64,000 bases of DNA from Bartonella sp. HY038 (GTDB lineage: Bacteria > Pseudomonadota > Alphaproteobacteria > Rhizobiales > Rhizobiaceae): contig NZ_CP059725.1 in the NCBI RefSeq assembly GCF_014117425.1, forward strand, positions 1,612,001 to 1,676,000, written 5' to 3'. Position numbers and translations under genes: made by a program. Positions 1-10,022 of the stretch are shown piece after piece (position 1 is the stretch's first letter; each line of letters opens with the position of its first letter). Below the pieces are notes generated by a model. That model was not told the origin of the DNA and searched no databases. It worked only from the letters and a program-made list of their open reading frames with translations.

Positions 1-270
1 TTCAAAGCTCGCTTTTTATGTTCACGCGGTCATTTTCTTTCAATCGGCACGCCTGATAAAATTGCTGACGACATGCAAAAATGGTTTGATGAAGAAGGAG
101 CCGATGGCTTTAACGTTATTTTTCCAACATTGCCCGACGAACTGGACCTGTTTGGCAAAACCGTAATTCCCATCCTTGAAAAACGCCGATTACGTACACC
201 ACCCATTGCAGGCGAAACTTTGCGGCAACGATACAATCTGCCTGACTATGAGTTAACAAGGGCTGCATAA
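1..270 (+). CDS. LLM-class flavin-dependent monooxygenase, NtaA/SnaA/DszA type (3' end only)
   Basis: The reading frame is open from the first base and ends in a stop at 268-270, so only the last 89 residues are present. They match the C-terminus of the two-component FMN-dependent monooxygenases (nitrilotriacetate, sulfone or alkanesulfonate type): a G-T-P-x-x-I-A-D-x-M-Q segment, then an A-D-G-F-N-V motif, then a P-x-L-x-R-R-x-L-R-T tail leading to R-Q-R-Y-N-L-P. Family members oxidise small organic substrates using FMNH2 from a partner reductase. The substrate cannot be told from the fragment. An internal ATG at 73 is not the start. The gene is convergent with feuQ. Confidence 0.8.
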   Translation, partial: FKARFLCSRGHFLSIGTPDKIADDMQKWFDEEGADGFNVIFPTLPDELDLFGKTVIPILEKRRLRTPPIAGETLRQRYNLPDYELTRAA

Positions 271-407
271 TAGGACAATATTTATATTACGTTCTATTGA
301 GAAAGACTGTGCTCACTATCTAGACGTAATTTTCCCTGTCATTTGACTGGAGCCTTTTCAAGGCAGCCCCCATAAAATTTGTCAATTTATACTTCAATAA
401 AGAGAGA

Positions 408-1793
408 TTAATCTTCGGCCACTGGTAAATAAATGCGAATACGCAAGCCCCCCAATTGAGAGCGATCAAGTTTAAGTTCGCCACCATATTCTCGCACCGT
501 ATCAACGACAATAGACAAGCCCAATCCGGTACCCGGAACAGTTTCATCTAACCGCCTACCCCGCTTTAAAGCTTCATTGACGTCATCGTCCTTTAGCCCT
601 GGTCCATCATCTTCAATGCAAATTAAAAACCTTTTTTGGGATTTATCATCACGATGTAATGGAGCTACTTCAATTTTTATAAAATCCATCGCCCATTTGG
701 CAGCATTTTCCAAAAGATTACCAATAATTTCTTCAATATCTTCTTTTTCACCGGCAAAAATAATTTGCTCTTCTGGAAAATAACTTTCAATTTTCTTATC
801 GGGATTAAGTTTACGCATAACTCGAATAATCGGCTCTAACGTAGGCACAATGGCGGTGCGATAAACAACACTATCACGTTGAGCAGCAATTCTTGCTCGT
901 TCAAGATAATGTCTAATCTGTGTTTGCATTGCCAAGCTTTGCTCCCGAATTATCTTACCCTGTTGACCGCCAATTTTTTCTGATTCATTACTTAAAACAG
1001 CTAATGGGGTCTTAAGTGAATGAGCAAGATTACCAACTTGGGTGCGAAAACGCTCCACAATACGTTGATTATTATCGATGAGCGCATTCATCTCACGCGC
1101 AAGAGGTGCAATTTCTAGCGGCAAATTTGTATCAAGCCGATCTGCTTTACCCGTACGAATAGCCTTTAAGGTTTTACGCACCCTAAAGAGCGGTGAAAGA
1201 CCAAGCAATATAACAATAACATTGATAATGATACTGGCGATACAAAGGCCAACAAGATAAAAACTCATTGTATCACGGAATTTTATAAATTGTTTTTCAA
1301 CTTCATAAAGATTGCCAATGATGCGAAACCTTGCCACTCGATCTTCCTGATCAAGTAGCACATCGCCTTCTACAACCAATACATCCTGCCCTTGAAAGCC
1401 TTTGGCAGTGTAAGAGCGCATAAAGTGGCTATCAAAAGGCACGTCACTTTCAGAAGGTGACAATACACGCCCAGCCCCACTACTATAGGACTGTAACCTG
1501 CCACGCAAATTAGAAGAAACAGCTGTTACTTCCCAAAACCAACCCGAATTTGCATCGGTATATCTTATATCGCCAAGCTCTGGCTTACCACGCAAAACAC
1601 CTTGCGGCGAAACATCTACAAAACCGATAAGTGAGTATAAATGGGCAGATAACAAATCTTCAAAGCTTTGTTCATTTGCTTCACGATAAAGGGCTGATGC
1701 AGTAAAGGCGACAATTATCAAAGCCACCATCACCCAAAGGGTTGAGAACAACCCCAAGCGTAAGGTAAAAGATCTTCTGGAAAAAAAATTCAA
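408..1793 (-). CDS. feuQ: Sensor histidine kinase FeuQ
   Basis: A 461-residue membrane sensor kinase. Transmembrane helices lie at about residues 13-35 and 176-200, enclosing a periplasmic sensor domain of about 140 residues. The phospho-acceptor region follows, with His258 in L-A-H-S-L-K-T-P-L, then an ATPase domain with N box (G-N-L-L-E-N-A-A), G1 (D-D-G-P-G-L) and G2 (G-T-G-L-G-L). The start is TTG at 1793 with an AAAGG ribosome site 8 bases upstream; no ATG fits the hydrophobic N-terminus better. It lies 67 bp after feuP with feuN in front, the order known for the rhizobial FeuNPQ osmosensory system, which controls cyclic glucan export in Sinorhizobium. The name rests on this gene order and the domain layout; another PhoQ-like kinase is the alternative. 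Confidence 0.8.
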   Translation of the reverse strand: MNFFSRRSFTLRLGLFSTLWVMVALIIVAFTASALYREANEQSFEDLLSAHLYSLIGFVDVSPQGVLRGKPELGDIRYTDANSGWFWEVTAVSSNLRGRLQSYSSGAGRVLSPSESDVPFDSHFMRSYTAKGFQGQDVLVVEGDVLLDQEDRVARFRIIGNLYEVEKQFIKFRDTMSFYLVGLCIASIIINVIVILLGLSPLFRVRKTLKAIRTGKADRLDTNLPLEIAPLAREMNALIDNNQRIVERFRTQVGNLAHSLKTPLAVLSNESEKIGGQQGKIIREQSLAMQTQIRHYLERARIAAQRDSVVYRTAIVPTLEPIIRVMRKLNPDKKIESYFPEEQIIFAGEKEDIEEIIGNLLENAAKWAMDFIKIEVAPLHRDDKSQKRFLICIEDDGPGLKDDDVNEALKRGRRLDETVPGTGLGLSIVVDTVREYGGELKLDRSQLGGLRIRIYLPVAED

Positions 1794-1860
1794 AACAGCG
1801 CCTTTGGTGATTTTTACCTCGATAAAAAAGCAAATGGAAAGATTAGATAAAAGCTACTTA

Positions 1861-2529
1861 CTATACAGCAGATGGCTTCTTTAACCGATAGCCCATACCA
1901 CGAATAGTCTCAATAACATCAACACCGAGCTTTTTACGCAAACGCCCAACAAAAACCTCAATAGTATTGGAATCGCGATCAAAATCTTGATCATATAAAT
2001 GCTCAACCAATTCAGTACGCGAGATCACCTCACCTTCATGATGCATAAGGTAAGCAAGCAAGCGATATTCATGTGAGGTAAGTTTTATAATTTGGTTATC
2101 AACTGTCACTTTGGAAGTCTTAGTATCCAATAAAACTGGGCCACAATGAAACTCGCTCGATGCGTGACCGCTAGAGCGCCTGATTAAAGCGCGCAACCTA
2201 GCTAAAACCTCTTCCATATGAAATGGCTTGGCAACGTAATCATCAGCGCCAGCATCAATACCAGCAACTTTATCAGACCATCTATCACGTGCCGTCAACA
2301 ATAAAACCGGCATGCGATGCCCGTCTTTTCGCCACTCTTCCAAAACCTTGATGCCGTCCTTGATTGGTAAACCAATATCAAGAATAACGGCATCATAGGG
2401 CTCTGTATCACCAAGGAAGTGCCCTTCCTCACCGTCAAAAGCACAATCAGCAACATAGCCAGCCTCAGTCACTGCCTCCACAAGCTGGCGGTTCAATTCC
2501 CGATCATCTTCAACAATTAAAATACGCAT
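1861..2529 (-). CDS. feuP: Response regulator FeuP, OmpR/PhoB family
   Basis: A 222-residue two-domain response regulator. The receiver domain carries the acidic pair Asp8/Asp9, the phosphorylation site Asp51 (V-I-L-D-I-G-L-P), a Thr in L-L-T-A-R and Lys in A-K-P-F. The winged-helix output domain ends in G-R-L-R-K-K-L followed by G-M-G-Y-R-L, as in PhoB/OmpR. The start is ATG at 2529, giving M-R-I-L-I-V-E-D-D; an in-frame TTG at 2559 would add ten residues that receiver domains lack. It sits between feuN and feuQ on the same strand and is the expected target of FeuQ phosphorylation. Confidence 0.85.
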   Translation of the reverse strand: MRILIVEDDRELNRQLVEAVTEAGYVADCAFDGEEGHFLGDTEPYDAVILDIGLPIKDGIKVLEEWRKDGHRMPVLLLTARDRWSDKVAGIDAGADDYVAKPFHMEEVLARLRALIRRSSGHASSEFHCGPVLLDTKTSKVTVDNQIIKLTSHEYRLLAYLMHHEGEVISRTELVEHLYDQDFDRDSNTIEVFVGRLRKKLGVDVIETIRGMGYRLKKPSAV

Positions 2530-2594
2530 TAAAAAATCCGATTTCAGAGAAAATAGCAACCAAACTAAAATTCAAATGGCTTAATAAATAAATT

Positions 2595-2834
2595 TTAATT
2601 AGCTGGTACTGCAACTTCTACACGGCGTGGCTGCTCTCCATCCTTACCTCGAATGATAACCACCACGACGCAAACATCTTTACCATTTTGAACGGTTGGC
2701 GTCGCCTTAGAAAGCTGACCACCTTGTTCATCGGCAATTTTTTGACCCACAGCGTTGCAATCTGCTGCCAAAGCAGGAGAAATGCAAATGCTAGTTAAAC
2801 CAAGTGCGATAATTGAATATGTAAGTTTTTTCAT
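2595..2834 (-). CDS. feuN: FeuN-like small periplasmic regulator
   Basis: A 79-residue secreted protein with a signal peptide of about 23 residues ending in P-A-L-A-A. The mature part holds two cysteines (in D-C-N-A-V-G and D-V-C-V-V-V-V) that could form a disulfide, and ends in R-R-V-E-V-A-V-P-A-N. Two ATG codons are adjacent; the second (2834) has better spacing from the GAGGG ribosome site. In Sinorhizobium a periplasmic protein of this size, FeuN, is encoded directly upstream of feuP-feuQ and restrains FeuQ signalling. Size, export signal and position all fit. The name is inferred from context because no alignment could be run. Confidence 0.7.
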   Translation of the reverse strand: MKKLTYSIIALGLTSICISPALAADCNAVGQKIADEQGGQLSKATPTVQNGKDVCVVVVIIRGKDGEQPRRVEVAVPAN

Positions 2835-2837
2835 CAT

Positions 2838-3324
2838 GACCCTCTTTTAATATAGTTTACCTGAATATTGCATGAACAACGACCAACTGCCCTTTATAAA
2901 TATTCAGCATAGAAAAACGCTTAGCCTTCAGACATTGAAACTACTTAATAATATTTTTGCAAGTAGAATCACTTTTCGAAAAATGACATTAATGAATTGA
3001 TTTAACCATTTACACTTTTTGTGCAAGATCTGACTGGCTAAAGCTTAAAATCCATTTATTTTGTTTGTTCCGTCAAGGTTAAGCAACGCCAACCACAAAA
3101 AAGCATTATAAAATTGCACGAATTATATTAGCTTCTACTATAATTAGCATTAACCAAATTGCGATTTTTTTAAGTCTCAATCAGCAATTTTTAACGATAA
3201 TGATTGTAATGGACACGGTGAAAGGTTACAAACTTTTACAGAAAGTTTAATTAAAGAATATAAGAATATAGCGGATTTTAATCAATATAATTACTCTATC
3301 TAACCCATGGGCAGGGACAGCACA
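2838..3324. other. Divergent intergenic region, feuN / penicillin-binding protein
   Basis: About 490 bp of AT-rich DNA between two divergent genes. It should hold the promoters of both the feuNPQ operon and the penicillin-binding protein gene. I see no convincing ORF, strong hairpin or clear paired promoter boxes in it. Confidence 0.5.
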
Positions 3325-5490
3325 ATGTTCGGTCGGAAAGAAAAGTCAAAGAGTACAAAAACCGGTAAAGGCTTTCGCAGTCCTTTATTTATCGGTTTAG
3401 ACGCTTGGGTCGATAATGCATTATATAAATTTGCTTATTCGTTCGGTCGAATTTGGGATCGCCTTTCAATATTTTCAAATAAATTCAGAGTTCGTGGTAC
3501 AAAACGGTTTTTCGTTGAACTTGCTGACGAAGCAATGACACTTGGTCTCATTGGTTTGACATTATTTGTTGTTTTAGGGCTTTCCGTCTATAAAGCCACC
3601 GATGGCGACTGGCGCGCACCAGATGAATTTGCCATGACAATGCTTGATCGCCATAATAATATAATTGGGCAACGTGGCGCAATGCATGCAGAAAATGTTG
3701 CGATTGGTGACATGCCAGATTTCGTTATAAAGGCAGTTCTTGCCACAGAAGATCGCCGTTTTTTCGAGCATTGGGGCATAGATTTTTATGGCCTTTCGCG
3801 TGCACTTAGCCAAAATATGCGAGCAAATGGTGTAGTTCAGGGCGGCTCCACCCTCACCCAACAATTGGCCAAAAATGTATTTCTATCCAATGAGCGGACC
3901 TTCAAACGCAAAGTTAAAGAAGCTTATTTAGCGCTTTGGCTAGAAGCTAATCTGAGCAAGAACGAAATATTACAGCTTTATCTTGATCGCGCCTATATGG
4001 GCGGTGGCAATTTTGGTATTGCATCAGCAGCAAAATATTATTTTGGTAAAGATATAAGAGATGTAACCCTTTCAGAAGCTGCAATGCTTGCTGGGCTTTT
4101 CAAGGCGCCAGGAAAATACGCCCCGCATATTAATTTGCCAGCCGCCCGTGCCCGTGCCAATGTCGTTTTATCCAATTTAGTAGATGCTGGCTTTATGGGT
4201 GATGGTGAGGTAGCAGCGGCGCGTCTTCACCCTGCAACAGTAGTTGCTAGCCTTAACAATGATTCACCAGACTATTTCCTTGATTGGATCTATGACGAAG
4301 TGCAAAAAATGGGTGATAAATTATCAACCCGCATGCTTGTTGTGCGCACGACCCTTGATCTTGGCTTACAAAAAGCTGCAGAAGAATCAGTCGAATATCA
4401 CATTGCTCAATATGGTAAACAGTATCGCGCGACACAAGCATCAACAGTCATCATTGAAAATGATGGCTCTGTGCGAGCAATGGTTGGCGGCATTGACTAT
4501 GCCAAAAGCCAGTTTAACCGTGCTGCCCATGCGCAGCGCCAAGCTGGTTCATCCTTCAAGCCTTATGTTTATGCAATAGCTATGGAGCATGGTCTTACGC
4601 CACAAACAGTAATATCAGACGCGCCAATAAATTGGGCAGGATGGCAGCCACGCAATTATGGCCGCGGTTATGCTGGGCGCGTAGATCTTGCAACAGCGCT
4701 AGTCAAGTCTTTAAACACTGTACCGGTGCGCATTACCTATCAATACCTTAATCGTTCCACTAAGGAAATTGTTGATCTTGTTGAAGCGATGGGAATTGAA
4801 TCCCCCATTAGCTCGCATAAAACCATGGTTCTTGGCACCTCTGGCATGACACCGCTTGATCAAGCCACTGGCTTTAATGTTTTTGCCAATGGCGGCATGG
4901 CAGGCAACCGTCATGGCTTTACCCAAATCATGACTGAAGACGGCCGCATTTTATGGGATTGGCAACGCGATGGCGAAAAACCTCACCGCGTTATGAGTGA
5001 AAAAGCCACCCAAGCAATAAATTCGATGCTCGTACAAGTACCAGAACGGGGAACCGGTCGCCGTGCCGCCCTACCGATGACGCGGGTTGCGGGCAAAACC
5101 GGTACATCACAAAATTATCGCGATGCATGGTTTGTCGGCTATACGGGAAATTATTCCGCCGCGGTTTGGATGGGGAATGATAATTTTACACCGATGAGCA
5201 GATTAACTGGCGGCGTGGTGCCGGCTATGATTTGGCAGCGCATGATGCTATATGCCCATCACAATATTGAATTAAAGCCTCTTTATGGCGTTGAAACCAA
5301 TATTTCGTCCAATCAGAATATCGCGACGAATACTGAACAACCATCGCCATCAGCTAACCTACCACAGGTTTTGGCACCTGCTTCTATTGCAGTATTAAAA
5401 GAAATTAATGGCCTTTTATCATCGCCTCCATCATTTAATAGTATGGACCGTACGCGTCTTGTTTCATCAGATATCAAGCAAATACGATAA
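3325..5490 (+). CDS. Bifunctional class A penicillin-binding protein (PBP1 type)
   Basis: A 721-residue bifunctional peptidoglycan synthase: transglycosylase (GT51) plus transpeptidase. A cytoplasmic N-terminus of about 75 residues precedes one transmembrane anchor. GT51 motifs follow: E-D-R-R-F-F-E-H at about residue 141, G-G-S-T-L-T-Q-Q-L-A-K-N, and the E-I-L-Q-L-Y-L-D block. The transpeptidase has the SxxK serine at about residue 409 (S-S-F-K), the S-L-N motif and K-T-G-T-S. The C-terminal 60 residues are low-complexity. ATG at 3325 is preferred over ATG 3307 because AGGGA lies 7 bases in front of it, while 3307 has no ribosome site. It acts in the inner membrane with lipid II as substrate. 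It is shorter than typical MrcA, so it may be a second PBP1 paralogue. Confidence 0.88.
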   Translation: MFGRKEKSKSTKTGKGFRSPLFIGLDAWVDNALYKFAYSFGRIWDRLSIFSNKFRVRGTKRFFVELADEAMTLGLIGLTLFVVLGLSVYKATDGDWRAPDEFAMTMLDRHNNIIGQRGAMHAENVAIGDMPDFVIKAVLATEDRRFFEHWGIDFYGLSRALSQNMRANGVVQGGSTLTQQLAKNVFLSNERTFKRKVKEAYLALWLEANLSKNEILQLYLDRAYMGGGNFGIASAAKYYFGKDIRDVTLSEAAMLAGLFKAPGKYAPHINLPAARARANVVLSNLVDAGFMGDGEVAAARLHPATVVASLNNDSPDYFLDWIYDEVQKMGDKLSTRMLVVRTTLDLGLQKAAEESVEYHIAQYGKQYRATQASTVIIENDGSVRAMVGGIDYAKSQFNRAAHAQRQAGSSFKPYVYAIAMEHGLTPQTVISDAPINWAGWQPRNYGRGYAGRVDLATALVKSLNTVPVRITYQYLNRSTKEIVDLVEAMGIESPISSHKTMVLGTSGMTPLDQATGFNVFANGGMAGNRHGFTQIMTEDGRILWDWQRDGEKPHRVMSEKATQAINSMLVQVPERGTGRRAALPMTRVAGKTGTSQNYRDAWFVGYTGNYSAAVWMGNDNFTPMSRLTGGVVPAMIWQRMMLYAHHNIELKPLYGVETNISSNQNIATNTEQPSPSANLPQVLAPASIAVLKEINGLLSSPPSFNSMDRTRLVSSDIKQIR

Positions 5491-5660
5491 AATACTTTAT
5501 AAAATAATTTTATTTTTGATAGTTAATCTTAAATTATGGTATTTGCGTTTTTTATGATGCAAGGATTTATGGTATGATCTGTTAAACTTGTTAAAAACTT
5601 ATAGCAGTATTTTTTAATTTCGACTATTTTGCAAGCCTTTTATTCAAACCATTGGTATTC

Positions 5661-6251
5661 ATGTTACGCTATATTATTTCGGTTTTCATTGCCCTTATAA
5701 TCGCCATTCCAAGCGGCTTTTATGGCAGCGAATATATATTCAAAAACTTTGGTGGATTTTCACAATTTTCAATTGGTAGCTGGCATGCGGCACCACTTGC
5801 AGGAACCATTGAAGCGGACGCTTATGCCAAAGCACATCGCTTAGCGCTAAACAACCTTACACTTGGAAGAGCTGGAGGGCTGACCTTTCATGCTTGGCGC
5901 GACGACAATGACCAACCACTTAATTCTAATTGTCATTATAGGATTATTGGTCAATTGCCTTCCTTGCGGTTCTTTACCCTTTATGCGATTGATGAAAATG
6001 CACAGCCACTCAATGCGTCACCACCTTATTTGGCCGAATTAAATTCCGATGCGCTTATTTTTGAAAGTAATGGCGATATAGATATTGCAATCTCGTCAAC
6101 AGCAAAGGCCGGTAATTGGCTATATGTGGCACGAAATAAGCGCTATGGCCTTGTGATGACACTTTACGATACTCCGGTGGCTTCCGAAACAGGGTTAGTC
6201 AATCCAATATTGCCAAAAATTGAACGCATACAGGACGGGCGCTGTGGTTAG
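5661..6251 (+). CDS. DUF1214-type membrane-anchored protein
   Basis: A 196-residue protein with one N-terminal membrane helix (about residues 3-24) and an extracytoplasmic domain. The Y-A-K-A-H-R-L-A-L-N-N-L stretch, the N-C-H-Y-R-I-I-G block and the final G-N-W-L-Y-V-A-R-N-K-R-Y-G segment followed by a predicted L-Y-D-T-P strand fit the DUF1214 domain. ATG at 5661 is taken as start because it places the membrane helix at the very N-terminus; neither it nor TTG at 5652 has a clear ribosome site. Its last 8 bases overlap the next gene, a DUF1254-type protein, and the two families often occur as a pair. Function is not known for either. Confidence 0.7.
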   Translation: MLRYIISVFIALIIAIPSGFYGSEYIFKNFGGFSQFSIGSWHAAPLAGTIEADAYAKAHRLALNNLTLGRAGGLTFHAWRDDNDQPLNSNCHYRIIGQLPSLRFFTLYAIDENAQPLNASPPYLAELNSDALIFESNGDIDIAISSTAKAGNWLYVARNKRYGLVMTLYDTPVASETGLVNPILPKIERIQDGRCG

Positions 6252-6783
6252 AGTTTTTTATATTGCGCTTATGGCAATATTGGGTACAATTATTGTCCAT
6301 ATTACTCTTTTATTTTTATATCCGGCATTGGAGCAGGATGCTTTTTGGAATGAAATAAAACAATTGGCACCAACCAACCAGTTTATTGCATTATCTAACC
6401 AAAACTCTATCGTACAAGGTGCAGATCCAATTGCAAAGCTACGCCTATGTCATTTTGATTTAACGAATAATCCCGTTCACTTTCAAGCAAAAGGTGTTGT
6501 GGCCTTTTGGTCACTTTCGATCTATAATGACAAAGGTGATAATCTTTACAGCATCAATGATCGGACCTCTCCCAACCAAATATTGGATCTTGTTCTTGGT
6601 GATCCAATTCAAATTATGGACTATAGGCAAACAATAGCTGACAAGCCAAAAAAGCCAGTCCTTACTCAACAAAATTTAGATCATGGATTTGCAATTCTGC
6701 GTGTTTTACAGCCAAGTGAAGATTGGCAAAAAAATATCGACATATTTTTAGGCTCGGCTAGCTGTAATGAAATAATAAATTAG
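6244..6783 (+). CDS. DUF1254-type membrane-anchored protein
   Basis: A 179-residue protein with one N-terminal membrane helix (about residues 5-25) and an outside domain. It has the P-I-A-K-L-R-L-C-H-F-D-L, F-W-S-L-S-I-Y-N-D-K-G-D-N-L-Y-S-I-N-D-R and G-F-A-I-L-R-V-L-Q-P segments typical of the partner of DUF1214 proteins in Rhizobiales. The start is GTG at 6244, inside the 3' end of the upstream gene and in another frame, so the two are translationally coupled. The role is unknown; co-occurrence and co-translation suggest the two products act together in the envelope. Confidence 0.65.
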   Translation: MVRVFYIALMAILGTIIVHITLLFLYPALEQDAFWNEIKQLAPTNQFIALSNQNSIVQGADPIAKLRLCHFDLTNNPVHFQAKGVVAFWSLSIYNDKGDNLYSINDRTSPNQILDLVLGDPIQIMDYRQTIADKPKKPVLTQQNLDHGFAILRVLQPSEDWQKNIDIFLGSASCNEIIN

Positions 6784-7079
6784 CCGTCACTCTAACTGCT
6801 TTGGGCTACACGTAGAGATGTGAAAAACGCCATTATATTTTGACTATATGTTCCTTATTGATAAGCGATGATGTTGAACAAAAGTAAGATGCGCTCTATA
6901 TAGCAATATTAGTATTGAAAATAATTGAAGCCATGGCCAGAACCAATTTATCGATGGTCAATTAGCTGTTTTATGATGTTATCACGCTATATTGGAGATT
7001 TTTTATTTTCATAAAAAACAATGAAAACATATGATTAAAAAATATTTATAAACTTATAAGTGAAAGAGATTGACACTTG

Positions 7080-7841
7080 ATGAATAATAGCCAACCCGTG
7101 GCACTCATTACCGGTGGCGCTAAACGCCTTGGGGCTGCAATAGCAGAAGATCTTGCGCGTCATGGTTTTCAAGTTGCAATACACTGCAATGGATCTCAAG
7201 AACAAGCTGCAAGTTTCGTCAACAAGTTACGTCATGAAGGGTTTCAAGCCAAATCATTTCAGTGCGATCTTTTAACTGCCAATTTAGATATATTCATGCA
7301 GTCAATTAATGATCAAATGGGGCCGGTCACCTTATTGGTTAATAACTCTTCAATTTTTTTAGAAGACAGTATTGGTAATTTTAACGAAAAAATCTGGAAC
7401 GATCATTTTAATCTACATGTCAAGGTGCCGGTTATGCTAGCCAATGCAATGCATAATTTGCTCACGGATGAGCAAAAGGGACTAATTATTAACATGATCG
7501 ATCAAAGGGTATTAAAACTCAACCCCAATTTTATTTCCTATACCCTATCTAAAGCAGCATTATGGACAGCAACCCAAACCTTAGCGCAAGCACTTGCACC
7601 GCGTATTAGAGTCAATGCCATTGGCCCTGGACCCAGCGTCAAAAGTCCACGTCAAAGCGAAGAAGACTTTGACAAGCAATGCCATTCCCTTTTGTTAGAG
7701 CATGGGCCGAAAATATCTGAATTTGGTGCAACCGTACGTTATTTGTGGCAAAATCATTCGATTACAGGGCAAATGATTGCTCTTGACGGCGGCCAGCATC
7801 TTGCTTGGCAAACTCCTGATATAATTGGCCAAATTGAATGA
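7080..7841 (+). CDS. SDR-family oxidoreductase
   Basis: A 253-residue short-chain dehydrogenase/reductase. The Rossmann motif is T-G-G-A-K-R-L-G near the N-terminus, an N-N-S-S segment replaces the usual N-N-A-G, and the catalytic pair is in Y-T-L-S-K (Tyr and Lys). The end has the [10 protein letters not shown] stretch common in SDRs. The T-G-G-A-K-R-L-G form and N-N-S-S are seen in pteridine/dihydrofolate reductase-like SDRs (FolM/PTR1), which is a guess at the substrate. ATG at 7080 is used instead of TTG 7077. The gene overlaps uvrC by ATGA, an arrangement often seen in Brucella and relatives; a direct role in repair is not implied. Confidence 0.8.
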   Translation: MNNSQPVALITGGAKRLGAAIAEDLARHGFQVAIHCNGSQEQAASFVNKLRHEGFQAKSFQCDLLTANLDIFMQSINDQMGPVTLLVNNSSIFLEDSIGNFNEKIWNDHFNLHVKVPVMLANAMHNLLTDEQKGLIINMIDQRVLKLNPNFISYTLSKAALWTATQTLAQALAPRIRVNAIGPGPSVKSPRQSEEDFDKQCHSLLLEHGPKISEFGATVRYLWQNHSITGQMIALDGGQHLAWQTPDIIGQIE

Positions 7842-9913
7842 ACGAGCTAAAAAAGCAACCTCATGGCGATATAGAGTCGTTAAGACTTCAGGACCCTGCC
7901 GATAATGATCTTGCAGGGCAAGATTATGCACAAGTTAACAATAATGATGCAAACACAACCGATATGCAATTGCTTGAAGAACAAGACGGATCAATCCAAG
8001 CTATAGAATGGGAAAACTCTGGCGAGGAACGCGATAGCGATGGTCTAACAGGCGCGGAGCTTATTGCTGCTTTCGTTAAACGCTTACCCAACAAGGCAGG
8101 TGTTTATCGTATGTTTGATAAAAATAATGAGGTACTTTACGTTGGGAAAGCCCGCAATTTAAAAAAACGCGTCTCCAATTATACACGCCCGACAGGTCAT
8201 TCTAATCGTATTAGCCGCATGATCCGCGCGACCTGCAATATGGAATTTGTGGTCACGAATACAGAGACGGAGGCACTTTTATTAGAAGCTAACCTTATCA
8301 AAAGGTTACGTCCAAGATATAATGTTTTACTTCGAGATGATAAGTCCTTTCCTTATATTGTTCTCACTAAAAATCATCGAGCCCCTGGCTTATTTAAGCA
8401 TCGCGGTGCACGCAGCCAAAAGGGCGATTATTTTGGACCTTTTGCCTCCGCAGGAGCGGTAAACCATACAATAAACAGTTTACAGCGTGCTTTTTTACTA
8501 CGTACTTGCACTGATTCAGTATTAGAGACGCGCACTCGCCCTTGCCTGTTATATCAAATCAAACGCTGTTCTGGCCCATGTACCCATGAAATATCTGAAA
8601 GTGATTATGCGCTTTTAGTCAAAGAGGCCAAGGATTTTCTCTCAGGTAAAAGCCATGCCGTTAAAGAAGATATGCTGAAATCAATGCAGCAAGCCTCACA
8701 AATGTTGGATTTTGAGCATGCTGCTGTTTATCGCGACCGCCTTGCTGCCCTTGCCCATATTCAAGGCCATCAAGGTATTAATCCGCAAGGGGTTGATGAA
8801 GCTGATGTATTTGCCTTACACTTTGAAGGTGGGCAAAGCTGTATTCAAGTATTTTTCTTCCGAACCGGCCAAAATTGGGGTAACCGCGCCTATTTTCCAA
8901 AAGCTGATCCATCCATTTCCACAAGTGAAATATTATCAGCTTTTATCGCACAATTTTATGACGACAAGCCTATTCCATCCCTTATTTTAACCAGTGAAGT
9001 GATCGAAGAGGAAGATCTTCTCTCCCAAGCCCTAAGCCTTAAAGCAAATCGAAAAATCACGATAGCCCAACCACAGCGCGGCGAAAAAAAAGATCTGGTA
9101 GATCATGCGTTAACCAATGCCCGTGAAGCACTAGGGCGGCGATTAGCAGAAACATCAACGCAAGCGCGATTGTTACAAGGCTTTGCTGAGACATTTAAAC
9201 TAGACCATGTGCCAAAACGCATCGAGGTATATGATAATTCACATATTATGGGCACCAACGCCGTTGGCGGCATGATTGTTGCTAGCCCTGAAGGTTTCGT
9301 TAAAAATCAATATCGTAAATTCAACATCAAATCGCAAGACATCACGCCAGGCGATGATTACGGAATGATGCGTGAAGTGATGGAACGCCGGTTTTCTCGA
9401 CTATTGAAGGAAAAGGGACTACCTGTGGAGAATACCACACAGGATGATGATAGTTTTCCGCAATGGCCAGATGTTATTTTGATTGATGGTGGACAAGGTC
9501 AAATGAAAGTTGTGCATGAAGTATTGCGCGAACTAGAAATAAATGACGCGGTGATTGCTATCGGCGTTGCTAAAGGTATGGATCGAGAAGCTGGCCGTGA
9601 ACGTTTTTTTGTGGAAGGCAAGCCATCATTTACACTACCACCGCGTGATCCGGTTTTATATTTTGTACAAAGACTACGAGACGAAGCCCACCGTTTTGCT
9701 ATTGGTAGCCATCGCGCCAAACGTAAAAAGGAAATGATTAAAAATCCACTTGATGAGATTGAAGGTATTGGGCCTGCCCGCAAACGCGCACTACTCAGCC
9801 ATTTTGGCACCGCAAAAGCAGTATCACGTGCCGCGATTGAAGATCTTATGCGGGTTGAAGGAATTTCTCAATCCATGGCAAAACTGATCAATGATCATTT
9901 TAATGAAAAATAA
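7838..9913 (+). CDS. uvrC: Excinuclease ABC subunit C (UvrC)
   Basis: A 691-residue nucleotide-excision-repair endonuclease that makes the two cuts beside a lesion after UvrAB loading. The GIY-YIG nuclease starts near residue 85 (K-A-G-V-Y-R-M-F then [14 protein letters not shown]). The cysteine-rich region ([12 protein letters not shown]), the UVR motif ([12 protein letters not shown]), the RNase H-like UvrC domain ([10 protein letters not shown] and I-D-G-G-Q-G-Q) and C-terminal helix-hairpin-helix repeats follow. About 75 acidic residues precede the nuclease and have no counterpart in E. coli UvrC. Start ATG overlaps the SDR stop. Confidence 0.95.
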   Translation: MNELKKQPHGDIESLRLQDPADNDLAGQDYAQVNNNDANTTDMQLLEEQDGSIQAIEWENSGEERDSDGLTGAELIAAFVKRLPNKAGVYRMFDKNNEVLYVGKARNLKKRVSNYTRPTGHSNRISRMIRATCNMEFVVTNTETEALLLEANLIKRLRPRYNVLLRDDKSFPYIVLTKNHRAPGLFKHRGARSQKGDYFGPFASAGAVNHTINSLQRAFLLRTCTDSVLETRTRPCLLYQIKRCSGPCTHEISESDYALLVKEAKDFLSGKSHAVKEDMLKSMQQASQMLDFEHAAVYRDRLAALAHIQGHQGINPQGVDEADVFALHFEGGQSCIQVFFFRTGQNWGNRAYFPKADPSISTSEILSAFIAQFYDDKPIPSLILTSEVIEEEDLLSQALSLKANRKITIAQPQRGEKKDLVDHALTNAREALGRRLAETSTQARLLQGFAETFKLDHVPKRIEVYDNSHIMGTNAVGGMIVASPEGFVKNQYRKFNIKSQDITPGDDYGMMREVMERRFSRLLKEKGLPVENTTQDDDSFPQWPDVILIDGGQGQMKVVHEVLRELEINDAVIAIGVAKGMDREAGRERFFVEGKPSFTLPPRDPVLYFVQRLRDEAHRFAIGSHRAKRKKEMIKNPLDEIEGIGPARKRALLSHFGTAKAVSRAAIEDLMRVEGISQSMAKLINDHFNEK

Positions 9914-10022
9914 TATTTATTGTTTTGTAAAAATTTTTTCTATCACCTACAGGCTATCTCACTCTTAATAAAATACTTATGTTTTTAAAGTGAAGTACTT
10001 ATTCTTAAAGGTAATATTAATC

